Under the pieces are notes generated by a model. It saw nothing but the letters and a program-made list of their open reading frames with translations, was not told the DNA's origin and did no database searches. Positions 43,923 through 53,374 of a stretch of 64,000 nucleotides of DNA are shown piece by piece (within the stretch, counting starts at the first letter, position 1; each line of letters starts with the position of its first letter). The DNA lies in contig JADJDQ010000004.1 in the NCBI GenBank assembly GCA_016702605.1, positions 186,001 to 250,000 of the forward strand, written 5' to 3'. Origin of the DNA: Candidatus Intricatilinea gracilis (GTDB taxonomy: Bacteria > Pseudomonadota > Gammaproteobacteria > Burkholderiales > Burkholderiaceae_C). Both the position numbers and the translations under genes were made by a program.

Positions 43923-44843
43923 ATGAAGGTCCAGTTGCTGTCGGACCTGCATCTGGAGCGTTATCCGGACTACATGCCCGAACTGGCCGAAGACGCCGAC
44001 GTGCTGGTGCTGGCTGGTGACATCGGTTCGTACCAGACCGGGTCACTCCTGCAGGGTGATGATTTCGGGCTTGGGCGGTTTTCGCCGTTGCGCGGTGATG
44101 TGCCTGCGGCGACGGTGCTGTTCGTGCCGGGCAATCACGAATACGACGGCCTGGATTTCGAGACCACCCACAACCGCCTGCGTACCTGTTGTGAGCGGCT
44201 GGGCATCGCCTGGCTCGACCGACGGGTCGTGCTGGTCGGCGGCGTGCGGTTTGTCGGCACGACCTTGTGGAGTGACTTCGATGCGCTGGCCATGGCCCAG
44301 GCCCCCAAGCCGGGCGCGGGGCCGCAATCACGCGACGCGTCGATGACGCGGCTGCTTCGCGAGCGTGAAAAGGCCTTTCGAGCCGCGGACTTCTACCTGC
44401 GCAAGAACACCACTCTGTTGGGTGGCGAGCCCATGCTTGCGGCTCGAATGCGCGAGTTGTCACTCGACTGCCAGTCCTGGCTGCGTGATGCGCTGGGCTG
44501 CGCTGATGAAAGGCCCACCGTGGTGGTTACCCATTTCGCACCCAGCCTGCGCAGCGCTGATCCTCGCTACGGCTTGACGCCAGGCACGGCGGGCTTTTGC
44601 AACGCCCTGGATGATCTGCTCGATGGCGCGGACGTGTGGATGCACGGTCACCTGCATTGCCCCGGTGACTACACCCATCACCGAGTGGGCGGGCGCCAGT
44701 GCAGGGTGGTCGCCAACCCGCGAGGCTACGCATCCAAGGGTGAGCAGGTCCGCTTTCGTGAGCAGTTCTGCATCGAGGTCTCGGCCGATGGGCCCGTTCA
44801 GGCTGATGTGGTTCTCAAGCCCGAAAGTTCTTTCTTGACATAA
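43923..44843 (+). CDS. Calcineurin-like metallophosphoesterase
   Basis: This 306-residue two-metal phosphoesterase has the full motif set: LLSDLHLE, LAGDIG, VPGNHEYDG, VVTHFAPS and MHGHLHC. Known members act on diverse phosphomono- and diesters, including nucleotides and protein phosphates, so the substrate is unknown. It begins MKVQLLSDLHLERYPDY and has a region of about 60 residues between motif 3 and motif 4 that carries charged helices (MTRLLREREKAFRAADFY). AAGGGAGTG before the ATG is a good ribosome-binding site. It lies 54 bases after the SEC-C gene and 59 bases before the universal stress gene. Confidence 0.93.
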   Translation: MKVQLLSDLHLERYPDYMPELAEDADVLVLAGDIGSYQTGSLLQGDDFGLGRFSPLRGDVPAATVLFVPGNHEYDGLDFETTHNRLRTCCERLGIAWLDRRVVLVGGVRFVGTTLWSDFDALAMAQAPKPGAGPQSRDASMTRLLREREKAFRAADFYLRKNTTLLGGEPMLAARMRELSLDCQSWLRDALGCADERPTVVVTHFAPSLRSADPRYGLTPGTAGFCNALDDLLDGADVWMHGHLHCPGDYTHHRVGGRQCRVVANPRGYASKGEQVRFREQFCIEVSADGPVQADVVLKPESSFLT

Positions 44844-44902
44844 ATCAGTCTACGGCGAGCTTGGCCACAGACACTGTCAGGCCACGACACGGAGATGAAG
44901 CG

Positions 44903-45325
44903 ATGAAGATCCTGATTGCAGTCGACGGCAGCGAGTACACACGCAAGATGTTGGCGTGGTGGGCTGCGCACGACGACTTTCTGGGGCCGGATCATCGCTA
45001 CACGGTCTTCACCGTTGTGCCCCAGATTCCGGCCTATGCAGCGTCTGCGGTGAACCGCGAGTTGTTGTTGTCTTATTACAGCGATGAAGGCGAGAAGATA
45101 TTCAAGCCGATCCGGGCATTTCTGGACCAGCAAAAACACCGTGTGACATTTCTGAGCAAGGCAGGCACCGTTGCTGATGCAATTGCCCACATGGCCCAGT
45201 CCGAGAATTTCGATCTGGTCGTGATGGGATCACATGGGCACGGCGCCGTGGCCAATCTGGTGATGGGGTCGACGGCTACTCGCGTGCTCGCATCTTGCAA
45301 GACGCCGGTGTTGCTGATCCGTTGA
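44903..45325 (+). CDS. Universal stress protein (UspA family)
   Basis: This 140-residue single-domain universal stress protein has the N-terminal KILIAVDGSEYTRK strand and the C-terminal nucleotide-binding pattern GSHGHGAVANLVMGSTATRV, then PVLLIR. This pattern is of the ATP-binding kind rather than the non-binding UspA kind. Such proteins form dimers and help survival under energy or oxidative stress. GGAG at 44891-44894 supports the ATG at 44903. It is probably cotranscribed with the phosphoesterase gene. Confidence 0.94.
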   Translation: MKILIAVDGSEYTRKMLAWWAAHDDFLGPDHRYTVFTVVPQIPAYAASAVNRELLLSYYSDEGEKIFKPIRAFLDQQKHRVTFLSKAGTVADAIAHMAQSENFDLVVMGSHGHGAVANLVMGSTATRVLASCKTPVLLIR

Positions 45326-45391
45326 TCGACTCCCTCGAGCGAAGTGCTGGAGGGGGTTCACCGATGGCACCTAGGCCCGCAGTCAGGTGTG

Positions 45392-45628
45392 TCAGACTGC
45401 CGAAGCCACCGATCGACCGACTTTTGCGGCCTTGGCTGGTTTGGCCAGCAGGGCAGCTTGTGCAGGGTTGAGTTTGGGGTTGGCGTTGGCAATGACATCT
45501 GGCGCCAGACTGAGGTCCAGCCCAAATGCGGTGCCGTGGTCGGCAAAATCCTGCCGCCTGGCCACGCTGCGGCGGCGAGGTCCGCCAAACCACCGGATCA
45601 GATTTGCCCAAGCGTTACGAGTCGTCAT
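45392..45628 (-). CDS. Possible small hypothetical protein
   Basis: This 78-residue frame from an ATG at 45626-45628 begins MTTRNAWANLIRWFGGPRRR and ends in an alanine/lysine-rich tail. The start is preceded by a GGGGGCA-like purine patch on the minus strand. The arginine-rich patch after a short amphipathic helix recalls small DUF1127-like proteins, but the match is not good enough to assign. There is little other coding evidence, and the frame might extend to a TTG at 45715. Confidence 0.35.
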   Translation of the reverse strand: MTTRNAWANLIRWFGGPRRRSVARRQDFADHGTAFGLDLSLAPDVIANANPKLNPAQAALLAKPAKAAKVGRSVASAV

Positions 45629-46036
45629 GATTGCCCCCAATCCCATCCATTGCCAGTGTTGCGTTTGACCTGCCAGGACGTTGCGTCGAAAACGTTCGAG
45701 GTTTGTATTGATCAATGTTTACAAGTGTAGGGGCGAGTAGGCATTTTCAAGGGGTCGGAATGCACTGCAGTCATGGGTTTGTAGGAGAGGAAACGACAGC
45801 AACGAAGCGCGTCGTTACGTTCGTCACGTTCGGTATTCAAGTGGCCCCCAACTCGAGGTGTGGTGCTCGGCTGGATGGCTGGCGCGAACGCACGGAAAAC
45901 TCTCCGCTTGGCACCACATGCCTGAGCTGACATGCCCCAGGATCATCGTCTGCCCGATCGTCGACGCGGTAAATTTGCTTGATTGACCGAGAGGCAGACA
46001 CTTGACCGGAAAGCATCCGATCCAGATACGATTTCA

Positions 46037-46319
46037 AACAGTTCGTCACCGAACGGTGACCAGGCAAGCAAGGCGTATCACAAACAACGTGAACTAATCA
46101 CGAGTCCATGTCCACCGTCGTGGGGATGGATGCGAGTGGTGTGCGTGGCTACAGTGGGCCACCAGCTGTCACGCGGACGTCGATCATCAGAAAACGGCAC
46201 GCTGTGAGAGGCTCAGGTCGCATCCAAAAACAATACGCGACCGGCTCTTGCAGACGAGGCTTCATGTGGCGCGCAGAGCGCCCTCAAAACCATCCGGTTT
46301 GCCCCGGATGGTTTTTTTT
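46037..46319 (+). ncRNA. Candidate small RNA or mmsA leader ending at an intrinsic terminator
   Basis: TTGACC (46002-46007) and GATACG (46025-46030) spaced by 17 bases would start a transcript near 46037. No gene lies between there and the terminator at 46286-46319, and two further hairpins occur along the way. The transcript would be about 280 bases. It does not resemble 6S RNA, SRP RNA, tmRNA or RNase P RNA to me. It could be an sRNA, or the leader of mmsA, whose ATG is 155 bases downstream. The start is a guess from the promoter-like pair. Confidence 0.35.
46286..46319 (+). terminator. Strong intrinsic terminator upstream of mmsA
   Basis: AAAACCATCCGG (46286-46297) and CCGGATGGTTTT (46304-46315) are perfect reverse complements with a six-base loop, and Ts continue to 46319 (eight in a row). 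No protein gene on the plus strand ends nearby; the last one stops at 45325. Confidence 0.88.
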
Positions 46320-46474
46320 CGTGCTGCGCCCCCCGTCCCCCAGGCGCCAGCGCCTCGGGCCAAGCGCCGTCACAATGCTCGACAACCGTGGCTCGTTTCG
46401 CCTCTTGTCGAACTCGCCCGGTTGCCCGGCGCGCCCAGTGGCGGCCGCGGCTTCAACATGTACCGGAGACTCAC

Positions 46475-47995
46475 ATGGGCGCACCCCTTCCTTTTGCCTC
46501 GACGCTCGACGTCGCTCATTACATTCATGGCAAGCGTGTGGCGTCGAGCTCGGCGCGCCGCCAGGCCGTGTTTCACCCCGCCAGCGGCCAGGTGGCCCGT
46601 GAAGTGGTGCTGGCCGACGTGGCCGACGTGAACGCCGCAGTGGCCAGCGCGCGCGCTGCTTTTCCCGCCTGGGCCGACACACCGCCGATCCGCCGTGCCC
46701 GCGTCATCAACAATTTCCTGGCGCTGCTCAACCAGCACAAGGACGAGCTCGCAGCGATCATCAACGCCGAACACGGCAAGCTGTTCAGCGACGCCCAGGG
46801 CGAGGTCATGCGCGGCATCGACATCGTCGAGTTCGCCTGCGGTGTGCCGCAGCTGCTCAAGGGCGACTACACCGACCAGGTCAGCACCGCGATCGACAAC
46901 TGGACGCTGCGCCAGCCCCTGGGTGTAGTGGCCGGCATCACGCCGTTCAACTTCCCGTGCATGGTGCCGTGCTGGATGTTCCCGGTGGCGATCGCCTGCG
47001 GCAACACCTTCATCCTCAAACCCAGCGAGCGCGACCCGTCGGCCGGCCTGTTCATGGCCGAGTTGCTGACGCGCGCCGGCCTGCCATACGGCGTGTTCAA
47101 TGTGCTCCAGGGCGACAAGCTGGCGGTCGACACGCTGCTGGGCCATCCGGACGTGAAGGCGCTCAGCTTCGTCGGCTCCACCCCGATCGCCCAGTACATC
47201 TACGAAACCGGCGCGCACCACGGCAAACGGGTGCAGGCGCTGGGCGGCGCCAAGAACCACATGGTGGTGATGCCCGACGCCGACATCGAACAATCGGTCG
47301 ACGCCCTCATCGGCGCGGCCTACGGCTCGGCGGGTGAACGTTGCATGGCCATTTCGGTGGCCGTGCTGGTGGGCGACGTGGCCGACAAGATCGTGCCGCT
47401 GCTGGCCGAACGTGCCAAGGCGCTGAAGATCGGCGACGGCATGCGCCCCGAGGTCGAGATGGGCCCCATCGTTACCGGCCAGGCGCGCGACCGCATCGAA
47501 GGCTACATCGGTGTCGGCGTCGAGGAAGGCGCACAACTCGTGGTCGATGGCCGTGGCTACAAGGTGGCGGGCTGCGAGGCTGGCTTCTTCACTGGCGGCA
47601 CCCTGTTCGACCACGTCACCCCGCAGATGCGCATCTACAAGGAAGAGATCTTCGGCCCGGTGCTCGCCTGCGTGCGGGTGCCCGACTTTGGCGCTGCGCT
47701 CGACCTGGTCAACGCCCACGAGTTCGGCAACGGTGTGGCCTGCTTCACCAGCGACGGCAACGTGGCGCGCGAGTTCGCCCGCCGTGTGCAGGTCGGCATG
47801 GTCGGCATCAACGTGCCGATCCCGGTGCCGATGGCCTGGCACGGCTTCGGCGGCTGGAAGAAGAGCCTGTTCGGCGACATGCACGCCTACGGCGAAGAAG
47901 GCGTGCGCTTCTACACCAAGCAAAAGAGTGTCATGCAGCGTTGGCCCGCCAGCATTGCCAAGGGCGCCGAGTTCGCCATGCCGACGGCCAAGTGA
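46475..47995 (+). CDS. mmsA: Methylmalonate-semialdehyde dehydrogenase (CoA-acylating)
   Basis: This ALDH-superfamily enzyme converts methylmalonate or malonate semialdehyde to propionyl-CoA or acetyl-CoA in valine, thymine or beta-alanine breakdown. The 506-residue product has GITPFNFPCMVPCWMFP and the nucleophile Cys290 in AAYGSAGERCMAISVAV. The family-specific replacement of the general-base glutamate is seen in ALGGAKNHMVV, the mark of CoA-dependent MMSDH. The ATG at 46475 follows CCGGAG at 46463-46468. It is a single gene here; the other valine catabolic genes (mmsB, acyl-CoA enzymes) are not adjacent. Confidence 0.95.
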   Translation: MGAPLPFASTLDVAHYIHGKRVASSSARRQAVFHPASGQVAREVVLADVADVNAAVASARAAFPAWADTPPIRRARVINNFLALLNQHKDELAAIINAEHGKLFSDAQGEVMRGIDIVEFACGVPQLLKGDYTDQVSTAIDNWTLRQPLGVVAGITPFNFPCMVPCWMFPVAIACGNTFILKPSERDPSAGLFMAELLTRAGLPYGVFNVLQGDKLAVDTLLGHPDVKALSFVGSTPIAQYIYETGAHHGKRVQALGGAKNHMVVMPDADIEQSVDALIGAAYGSAGERCMAISVAVLVGDVADKIVPLLAERAKALKIGDGMRPEVEMGPIVTGQARDRIEGYIGVGVEEGAQLVVDGRGYKVAGCEAGFFTGGTLFDHVTPQMRIYKEEIFGPVLACVRVPDFGAALDLVNAHEFGNGVACFTSDGNVAREFARRVQVGMVGINVPIPVPMAWHGFGGWKKSLFGDMHAYGEEGVRFYTKQKSVMQRWPASIAKGAEFAMPTAK

Positions 47996-48023
47996 GTGAT
48001 TGCTCTCGCCCGCACGCCCGCGC

Positions 48024-49379
48024 TCACAGCGCCGGGCGCCCGGCGTAGCCCGTCATCTCGAGGTAACCCAGGCCGATGCGTTCGCCGCTCGCCGGGCCGA
48101 GCAATTCGGCCAGGCCTTCCCAGTAGACCGTGCCGGTGCTGGCGCGGGCGTCGAGTTCCTGGGCGTCGGCCAGCGCGCGCAACATGAACTGGCCGGCAGG
48201 CGTGCGCAGTCGCCATTCGACCGGGTAGGTTGCCGCACTTGTCGGGCTGGTCCAGTGCCTGACGGGATCTAGGCCCACGTCGGTCGGTGCAAACGATCTG
48301 GATGACCCGGCGATTCCACGCCATGAACCGCCCGCCCACAGTGCAGCTTCATTGCCAACGGACACCGGCGGTGGCGCTGCACCCGCACCCGATCCCGAGC
48401 CCTTGCCGGCGCCGCCCGCCTTGCGCCGCAGGCGAAACACCGTCAGCGCCGAGCCGTCGAACAGGTTGATGCCCAGCCAGTCCCAGCCCTGGGCCTCGGG
48501 TGGCAGGATCTGATCGCTCCATTCATGGTCGAGCCAGGCGCGCCCACGCACGGCGGTGGTCTTGCCACCACGCAGCAATTCGCCGCTGACCTGCAGCTGC
48601 GGCTCACTCACGTAGAAACTTGCCTGATCGGGCTCGGGGCCCTTGCGCGACCAGCCGGATTCCCCCTGCAGCAGCGGCGGCTGGCTGGCGCTCAGGTCGA
48701 GCTTCAGCCCGACCCGTGCTGCGCCGGCTTCGCGCCCGAGCGCCAGGTCGAAGCTGGCGTGATAGATCGAGCCCGCGGCGCCCGCCTCGCGACTCAGACG
48801 CCAGGGTCGCCCGGCCACGTTCAGCAGCACGGCCGTGTCGGCTTCGGATGCCTCGGCCAGTCCCATGCCGACACGTGTGATGCGCTGGTCGTGGCTGAGT
48901 CTTCCCGTCGTTGAGGTGCCCGCGCCTGATCGTGTGTCGCCCAGTTCGGTCAGCGCCGCATGCGCCATCAGCACCTGGCTGGCGGCGAACCGGCTCGGGT
49001 GCGGCGCGGGTGCCGGCCCAGGCGAGCGAAAGAAGGTGAGCTGGAATCCCCACGCCGGGTCAGCCTCACCCGGTGGTGCCAGCCATTCGGTGAGGTACCA
49101 CCACTCGATGGCCTGTGCCGGGTGTGAGCCGTGGTCGCGTGGAAATGCCAGTACGCGTCGTTGCATGGTGCTTGCCGGCGTGGCTGCCACCGACCCGGCG
49201 GCACTTGCTGTCGCTGCATCGGCAACTTCTGGCGTCAGACCCAACAGGCCGGCAAGTCCGCCCAGCGCACCAAGGCTGGTGATTGCCGGCGCCCCGGCTG
49301 CCGTGTCGATCAGGCTGGTGCCTGCCCAGGTCGACACACCAGTGGCCAGCCCGCGACCCAGCAAGGCACGACGCCGCAT
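48024..49379 (-). CDS. Exported lipocalin-like (AttH/CrtC-type) protein
   Basis: The 451-residue protein has an N-terminal export signal with consecutive arginines (MRRRALLGRG) and a hydrophobic stretch, so twin-arginine export is possible. The body shows the AttH/carotenoid-hydratase-like double lipocalin pattern: FPRDHGSHPAQAIEWWYLTE, GFQLTFFRS, VLMAHAALT, WLDHEWSDQ and GWDWLGINLFDGSALTVFRL. Proteins of this type encoded beside an FtsX-like permease and ATPase are annotated as the AttH part of AttEFGH. The actual substrate, probably a hydrophobic compound or lipid, is unknown. Its start overlaps the permease stop by one base, so the two are translationally coupled. Confidence 0.88.
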   Translation of the reverse strand: MRRRALLGRGLATGVSTWAGTSLIDTAAGAPAITSLGALGGLAGLLGLTPEVADAATASAAGSVAATPASTMQRRVLAFPRDHGSHPAQAIEWWYLTEWLAPPGEADPAWGFQLTFFRSPGPAPAPHPSRFAASQVLMAHAALTELGDTRSGAGTSTTGRLSHDQRITRVGMGLAEASEADTAVLLNVAGRPWRLSREAGAAGSIYHASFDLALGREAGAARVGLKLDLSASQPPLLQGESGWSRKGPEPDQASFYVSEPQLQVSGELLRGGKTTAVRGRAWLDHEWSDQILPPEAQGWDWLGINLFDGSALTVFRLRRKAGGAGKGSGSGAGAAPPPVSVGNEAALWAGGSWRGIAGSSRSFAPTDVGLDPVRHWTSPTSAATYPVEWRLRTPAGQFMLRALADAQELDARASTGTVYWEGLAELLGPASGERIGLGYLEMTGYAGRPAL

Positions 49380-52315
49380 CACCAGTCCTCCTTCACCGCC
49401 AGCGCCATCTGCTGGCTGGCGGCGGATCGCCCGGCCACCGTCGCGGCGATGGCGCCGGCCAGCAGCACGGCGCCGACCAGTGCCCCCAGCCGATCCCAGG
49501 GCAGGGCGAGCTCCATGGTCCAGTGGAAACTCTGCGGGTTCACCACGTCGACCAGCACCACGCTGATCACCAGGCCCAGCACCAGCCCGAGCAGCGCGCC
49601 CAGGCCACACCACAACGCGCCTTCGCCGGCCACCAGCAGCAGCAGCTGGCGGCGCGTGACGCCCAGGTGCTGCAGTGCGCCGAACTCCTTGCGCCGAGCC
49701 AGCACCTGGGCCGAAAAACTCGCCGCCACACCCACCAGCCCCAGCGCGATGGCGACCACCTGCAGCCAGCGAGTGACCACAAAACTGCGGTCGAAGATGG
49801 TCAGCGAGATGGCGCGGATCTCGCCCGGCGTGGCAAATTCGAGCCCGGCCAGATCGAGTCTGTCGTCTGTGCTGCGCTCGGCGTCGGATCCTGCGGGCGT
49901 GGTGTTGAGCCCGCTGGCATCGGCCTGCCCGCGACTCAGCCGCACCGCCAGCTCACGCAGCGCCGCCTGCACCTGGGCCATGTCGGCGTCCGGTTTCAGC
50001 CACAGCGCCAGGTCGTTGACGGTCTCGTCACCACCCAGCGCGAGCCAGTCGGCCCGGTCCATCATCAATGCGCCCTGTTGTCGCGAGTAGTCGCGCCAGA
50101 CGGCTCGCACGTAGACCTCGACCCGGCCGGCGCGCGGTGGTGCACAGGGTGACGGCGCGGATGACTTGCTCGCAGTCGTTGCGGCGGAATTGGCCGTGCC
50201 AGTCCCCGCGCCCATTGCCAGCGGCAAGGTGAGCACCGAGCCCGCCGGTGCGTCGTACAAGGCCGCCAATGCCTCGCTCACCGCCACGTTGATGCAGCCG
50301 GCGCGGGCCGGCAGGGCATCACCGATCAGCGGCAGTTCGGCGGCCAGTTCGGTCGTGCTGCCATTCATCGGCAGCGGCCGTGACAGCAGCGCCACGGCGG
50401 CCTGGCGGGCGTCGAGCTGCACGGCCAGCAGGCGCTGCGGGCGCACGTGGTCGACGCCGGGCAGACGCGCGGCTTCGCGGTCCAGGCCGATCGGCAGTGT
50501 CTGCACCAAGCCCGAGGCGCGCATGCCGGAGGCACGTACGTACAAGTCTGCCGGCAGGATGCGGTCCAGCCAGCTTGCCACCGAGTCGCGAAAACTCGCC
50601 ACCATCACCGTCAGCGCGACACACAACGCCAGGCTCGCCACCACGCCCGACACCGTGGCCGTGGCGCTGCTGCGCTGGTCGCGCGCCCGCTCTATCACCA
50701 GCAACGGCAGGGGCGACATCGACGGCGGCAGGCGATCCAGCACCAGCCCCACCAGCGCCGGCACACACACCACACCGCCGAGCAGGATCAGCCCGATGCT
50801 CAGGTAGGCCGGCAGCGGCAGCCCCTGCAGGCCGGGCAGCGGTGGCAGCAGGGCGAGCAATCCGCCGACGACCAACATGGCCGGGCCGGACCACCTCGCC
50901 AGCCGGGACGGCAACAACTGGGCCGAGCCGACACCCTTGAGTGTCTGCGCCGGTGCCAGTTTCTCTGCCGCCCGCGCCGGAAACCAGCTGCCCGCGAGCG
51001 CCGCAGCCAGGCCAAGTGCGCCGTGGCCTAGCGCCGACGCCACACTCCAGTGCAGCAGCGGCGGTGCGGCCGAGGCGCCGAACAGCCCGCCCAACATGCC
51101 GGCGCTGCCCAGGTCGCCGCCCAGTCGCGCCAGCGCCTGCTGCGCCATCACCGCACCCAGCCCCAGGCCGATGGCGCTGCCCAGCACGCCCAGCAACGTG
51201 GCTTCGACCAGCACCAGCGCGCGCCGCTCGGCAGCCGGCATGCCCAGCACACCCAGCAGTGCCAGTTGTGGCAGGCGTTTGGCCACCGCCAGCGCCTGCA
51301 CCGCGTAGACCAGAAAGGCGCCGGTGAACAGCGCCACCAGCGCCAGCACCGACAGGTTGACGCGGTACGAGCGCGACAGCTGGCTCAGGCGTTGTTCGGC
51401 CTCGTCGGGCGCGGCGGCGCGCACGGTGGGGGGCAGATCGAGCCGGCGCAGCCAGTCGGCCGAGGTGACGCCGGGTTCGAGCTGCACGGCGATGCGGCTG
51501 ATGCGCCCGATCAGGCCGAAGCCCTGCTGCACGCCGGCGATGTCGACCACTGCCAGCGCGCCGCCCGAGGTCGCCACATCGCCGCCCCAGCGCAGCACGA
51601 CGTGGCGGCCATTCGCGCTCAGTCGCAGCAGTTCGCCCGGTGTCTGCACCCCAAGGGCGCGCCGTGCGGCGGCGTTCAGGAACACCAGCTGCGGATCGAG
51701 CATGGCCAGCCGTGGCGCGTCGGCATGTGGGCGCGGCAGCAGATCGGGTGCGATGCGGGCGAGGGTCAGGGCGTCGACACCCACCACACGCAACGTGGGC
51801 ATCTGCTTGACGGCGCCCGGCGTTGCCTTGCTGGCCACAGGCGGGGTCGGCGTCGTGGTGGTCGGTGTCGCTGCGGCGGCTGCAGAGCTTCCTGCAGGTG
51901 CGGCAGCTCCGGTTGTTGTGCCTACGGTGTCAGAAGTGGTCGACCCTGCATCGACCCGGCGCGCCACGGCGGTGATCTCGAGCATGGGCGCGGCCATCGT
52001 CAGGCCGGGTTGTTGCGCCACGCGGGTGTAAAGCGCTTCGTCGAAGCTGCTGTTGTCGCCGGCGCTGGCACGCAGGTCGAGGTCGGGCTGGCCGTTGACG
52101 CTGCGCACCGCCTGGCCGAACTCGGCCAGCGCCGAGGCGTTGACCAGAAACACCGCGTAGGCCAGCGCCACTCCCACGGCCAGCGCCAGCAGCGCCAGCG
52201 CCAGCCGGCCGGGCTGATGGCGCCACTCGCTGGCGATGAGGCGAGACCAGAGTTCGACGCGGCTGGCCAGGCCGGCCCGCGGCCGCACGTCGTTGCCGCC
52301 CGACCGGGCGCTCAC
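49379..52315 (-). CDS. Large FtsX-family ABC transporter permease (AttF-AttG type)
   Basis: The 978-residue membrane protein has two FtsX-like halves. It has an N-terminal helix (LALALLALAVGVALAYAVFL), a long periplasmic region with alanine/threonine-rich low complexity (about residues 120-160), and two groups of three helices (about 325-480 and 850-978), plus helices in the middle. This is the layout of lipoprotein or lipid-handling permeases such as LolC/E and MacB rather than importers. The GTG at 52313-52315 was chosen because AAGGTGA lies just upstream; the frame remains open further upstream without support. It is encoded with an exported lipocalin-like protein and a LolD-like ATPase, so the system probably moves a hydrophobic molecule to or from the outer leaflet or periplasm. 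Confidence 0.88.
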   Translation of the reverse strand: MSARSGGNDVRPRAGLASRVELWSRLIASEWRHQPGRLALALLALAVGVALAYAVFLVNASALAEFGQAVRSVNGQPDLDLRASAGDNSSFDEALYTRVAQQPGLTMAAPMLEITAVARRVDAGSTTSDTVGTTTGAAAPAGSSAAAAATPTTTTPTPPVASKATPGAVKQMPTLRVVGVDALTLARIAPDLLPRPHADAPRLAMLDPQLVFLNAAARRALGVQTPGELLRLSANGRHVVLRWGGDVATSGGALAVVDIAGVQQGFGLIGRISRIAVQLEPGVTSADWLRRLDLPPTVRAAAPDEAEQRLSQLSRSYRVNLSVLALVALFTGAFLVYAVQALAVAKRLPQLALLGVLGMPAAERRALVLVEATLLGVLGSAIGLGLGAVMAQQALARLGGDLGSAGMLGGLFGASAAPPLLHWSVASALGHGALGLAAALAGSWFPARAAEKLAPAQTLKGVGSAQLLPSRLARWSGPAMLVVGGLLALLPPLPGLQGLPLPAYLSIGLILLGGVVCVPALVGLVLDRLPPSMSPLPLLVIERARDQRSSATATVSGVVASLALCVALTVMVASFRDSVASWLDRILPADLYVRASGMRASGLVQTLPIGLDREAARLPGVDHVRPQRLLAVQLDARQAAVALLSRPLPMNGSTTELAAELPLIGDALPARAGCINVAVSEALAALYDAPAGSVLTLPLAMGAGTGTANSAATTASKSSAPSPCAPPRAGRVEVYVRAVWRDYSRQQGALMMDRADWLALGGDETVNDLALWLKPDADMAQVQAALRELAVRLSRGQADASGLNTTPAGSDAERSTDDRLDLAGLEFATPGEIRAISLTIFDRSFVVTRWLQVVAIALGLVGVAASFSAQVLARRKEFGALQHLGVTRRQLLLLVAGEGALWCGLGALLGLVLGLVISVVLVDVVNPQSFHWTMELALPWDRLGALVGAVLLAGAIAATVAGRSAASQQMALAVKEDW

Positions 52316-52470
52316 CGGCTCACCTTGGGCCTTGCGGCCGGTCCCGTCGGGCGGGCAACTGCCCCGGCGATTGGTCGTGCGTGGCTCATCGCTCCACCGT
52401 TGGGCATGCGGCTGGTCCCGCCCAGCGGGAATGAGCACCTGCGGGCGGCCGTGCCTGGTTCATGCCCGCA

Positions 52471-53232
52471 TCACGGCGGCAGCGTGTAGTTGCGCTCGCT
52501 CATCAGGTCGACGCCACATTGCAGCGTCTTCACCCAATCAATGAACTCTCGCACCGCCTCGCCGGCCAGGGGTGCGCCGTGTTGCGGCACGATCATCGAG
52601 ATCGGCAACTGGTCGACCATGTTGGCCCACAGCTTGAGGATCTTGTTGCTCACCATGTAGCGGCGATGGAAGGGTTCCATCAACGGCAGGTGATCACGCA
52701 GCGAGGTGACGATCTTGCCCGGTGTGCCGCCGATCGACGCGCCCAGGTCGCCCGAAAAAAGGATGCGGCTCACCGGGTCCCAGAACTGGAAGTTGCCCTC
52801 GGCGTGCAGGAAGTGCGCCGGCAGCGCCATCAGTGCGGCCTTGCCGATGGGAATACGCATGCCTTCGTCCGGGATGCCGACGATGCGCCCGGCCGTCTTG
52901 CCAGGCTTGCAGAAGTGCGGCACGAAACGCTCCCACAGCGTCGAGATGTAGACCTTGGCGGGGCAGGCGGTCATCCAGCGGTCGAGCGAGGCAATGATGT
53001 CCGGGTCGGCGTGTGACGCCACGATGGTGCCCAGCTGATGTGGCGGGCAATGGCGCGTGAGCCCCATGTAGAGCTCGTTGTAGGCCAGATTGCCACCCGG
53101 ATCGATGATGGCCGCGTGGCTGCCGTTCATGATCAGGAACTGGTTGCTCTGCACCGCCTTGCCCTCTTCGGTGGCGAAGTTGGCAAACATCAGGCGCAGA
53201 TGGATGCCGTCGTTGAAGAGCTCGATGGGCAT
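52471..53232 (-). CDS. Metallo-beta-lactamase-fold diiron protein (flavodiiron/ODP-like)
   Basis: The 253-residue protein consists only of a metallo-beta-lactamase domain like the diiron half of flavodiiron proteins. The six ligand positions can be read: His74, Asp76 and Asp78 in VASHADPDI, His143 in HFLHAEGN, Asp162 in FSGDLG and His218 in PQHGAPL. The spacing between the fourth and fifth ligands (18 residues) equals that of flavodiiron enzymes. There is no flavodoxin domain, as in the oxygen-binding diiron protein (ODP) that controls chemotaxis in spirochaetes. It should bind oxygen or be redox-active. It sits on the same strand between the Att-type ATPase and permease genes. Confidence 0.85.
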   Translation of the reverse strand: MPIELFNDGIHLRLMFANFATEEGKAVQSNQFLIMNGSHAAIIDPGGNLAYNELYMGLTRHCPPHQLGTIVASHADPDIIASLDRWMTACPAKVYISTLWERFVPHFCKPGKTAGRIVGIPDEGMRIPIGKAALMALPAHFLHAEGNFQFWDPVSRILFSGDLGASIGGTPGKIVTSLRDHLPLMEPFHRRYMVSNKILKLWANMVDQLPISMIVPQHGAPLAGEAVREFIDWVKTLQCGVDLMSERNYTLPP

Positions 53233-53374
53233 GGGCAGGGTCTTTCTGGTCCGGGCTCGCGTCGGCTTGGCAACATCAGGTCTGCTGCCTAGACCGATTC
53301 CCGGACATGGTCTTGAGTTCGGTCACTCTAGCTGGAATTGCGCGTTTGCTGCTGACACTCTTGGTGCCAGGGGG

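Larger units (their letters stand above)
45629..46474. other. Long gene-poor stretch with a terminator and possible structured transcript
   Basis: These 846 bases have lower GC than the flanks, and no open frame has both a credible start and protein-like composition. The stretch contains a promoter-like pair at 46002-46030, a perfect hairpin GTCACC-GAAC-GGTGAC at 46045-46060, a hairpin GGCGC/GCGCC at about 46268-46282, and a strong terminator at 46286-46319. CACAAT at 46371-46376 may be the -10 for mmsA. Confidence 0.5.

Noticed and set aside
45715..45930. Short plus-strand frame in the gene-poor stretch
   Set aside because: It has no ribosome-binding site, no domain and a composition like translated noncoding sequence.
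48024..49379. Annotation as carotenoid 1,2-hydratase (CrtC)
   Set aside because: The fold is related, but no carotenoid or photosynthesis gene lies nearby. The linked ATPase and FtsX-type permease fit the AttH assignment instead.
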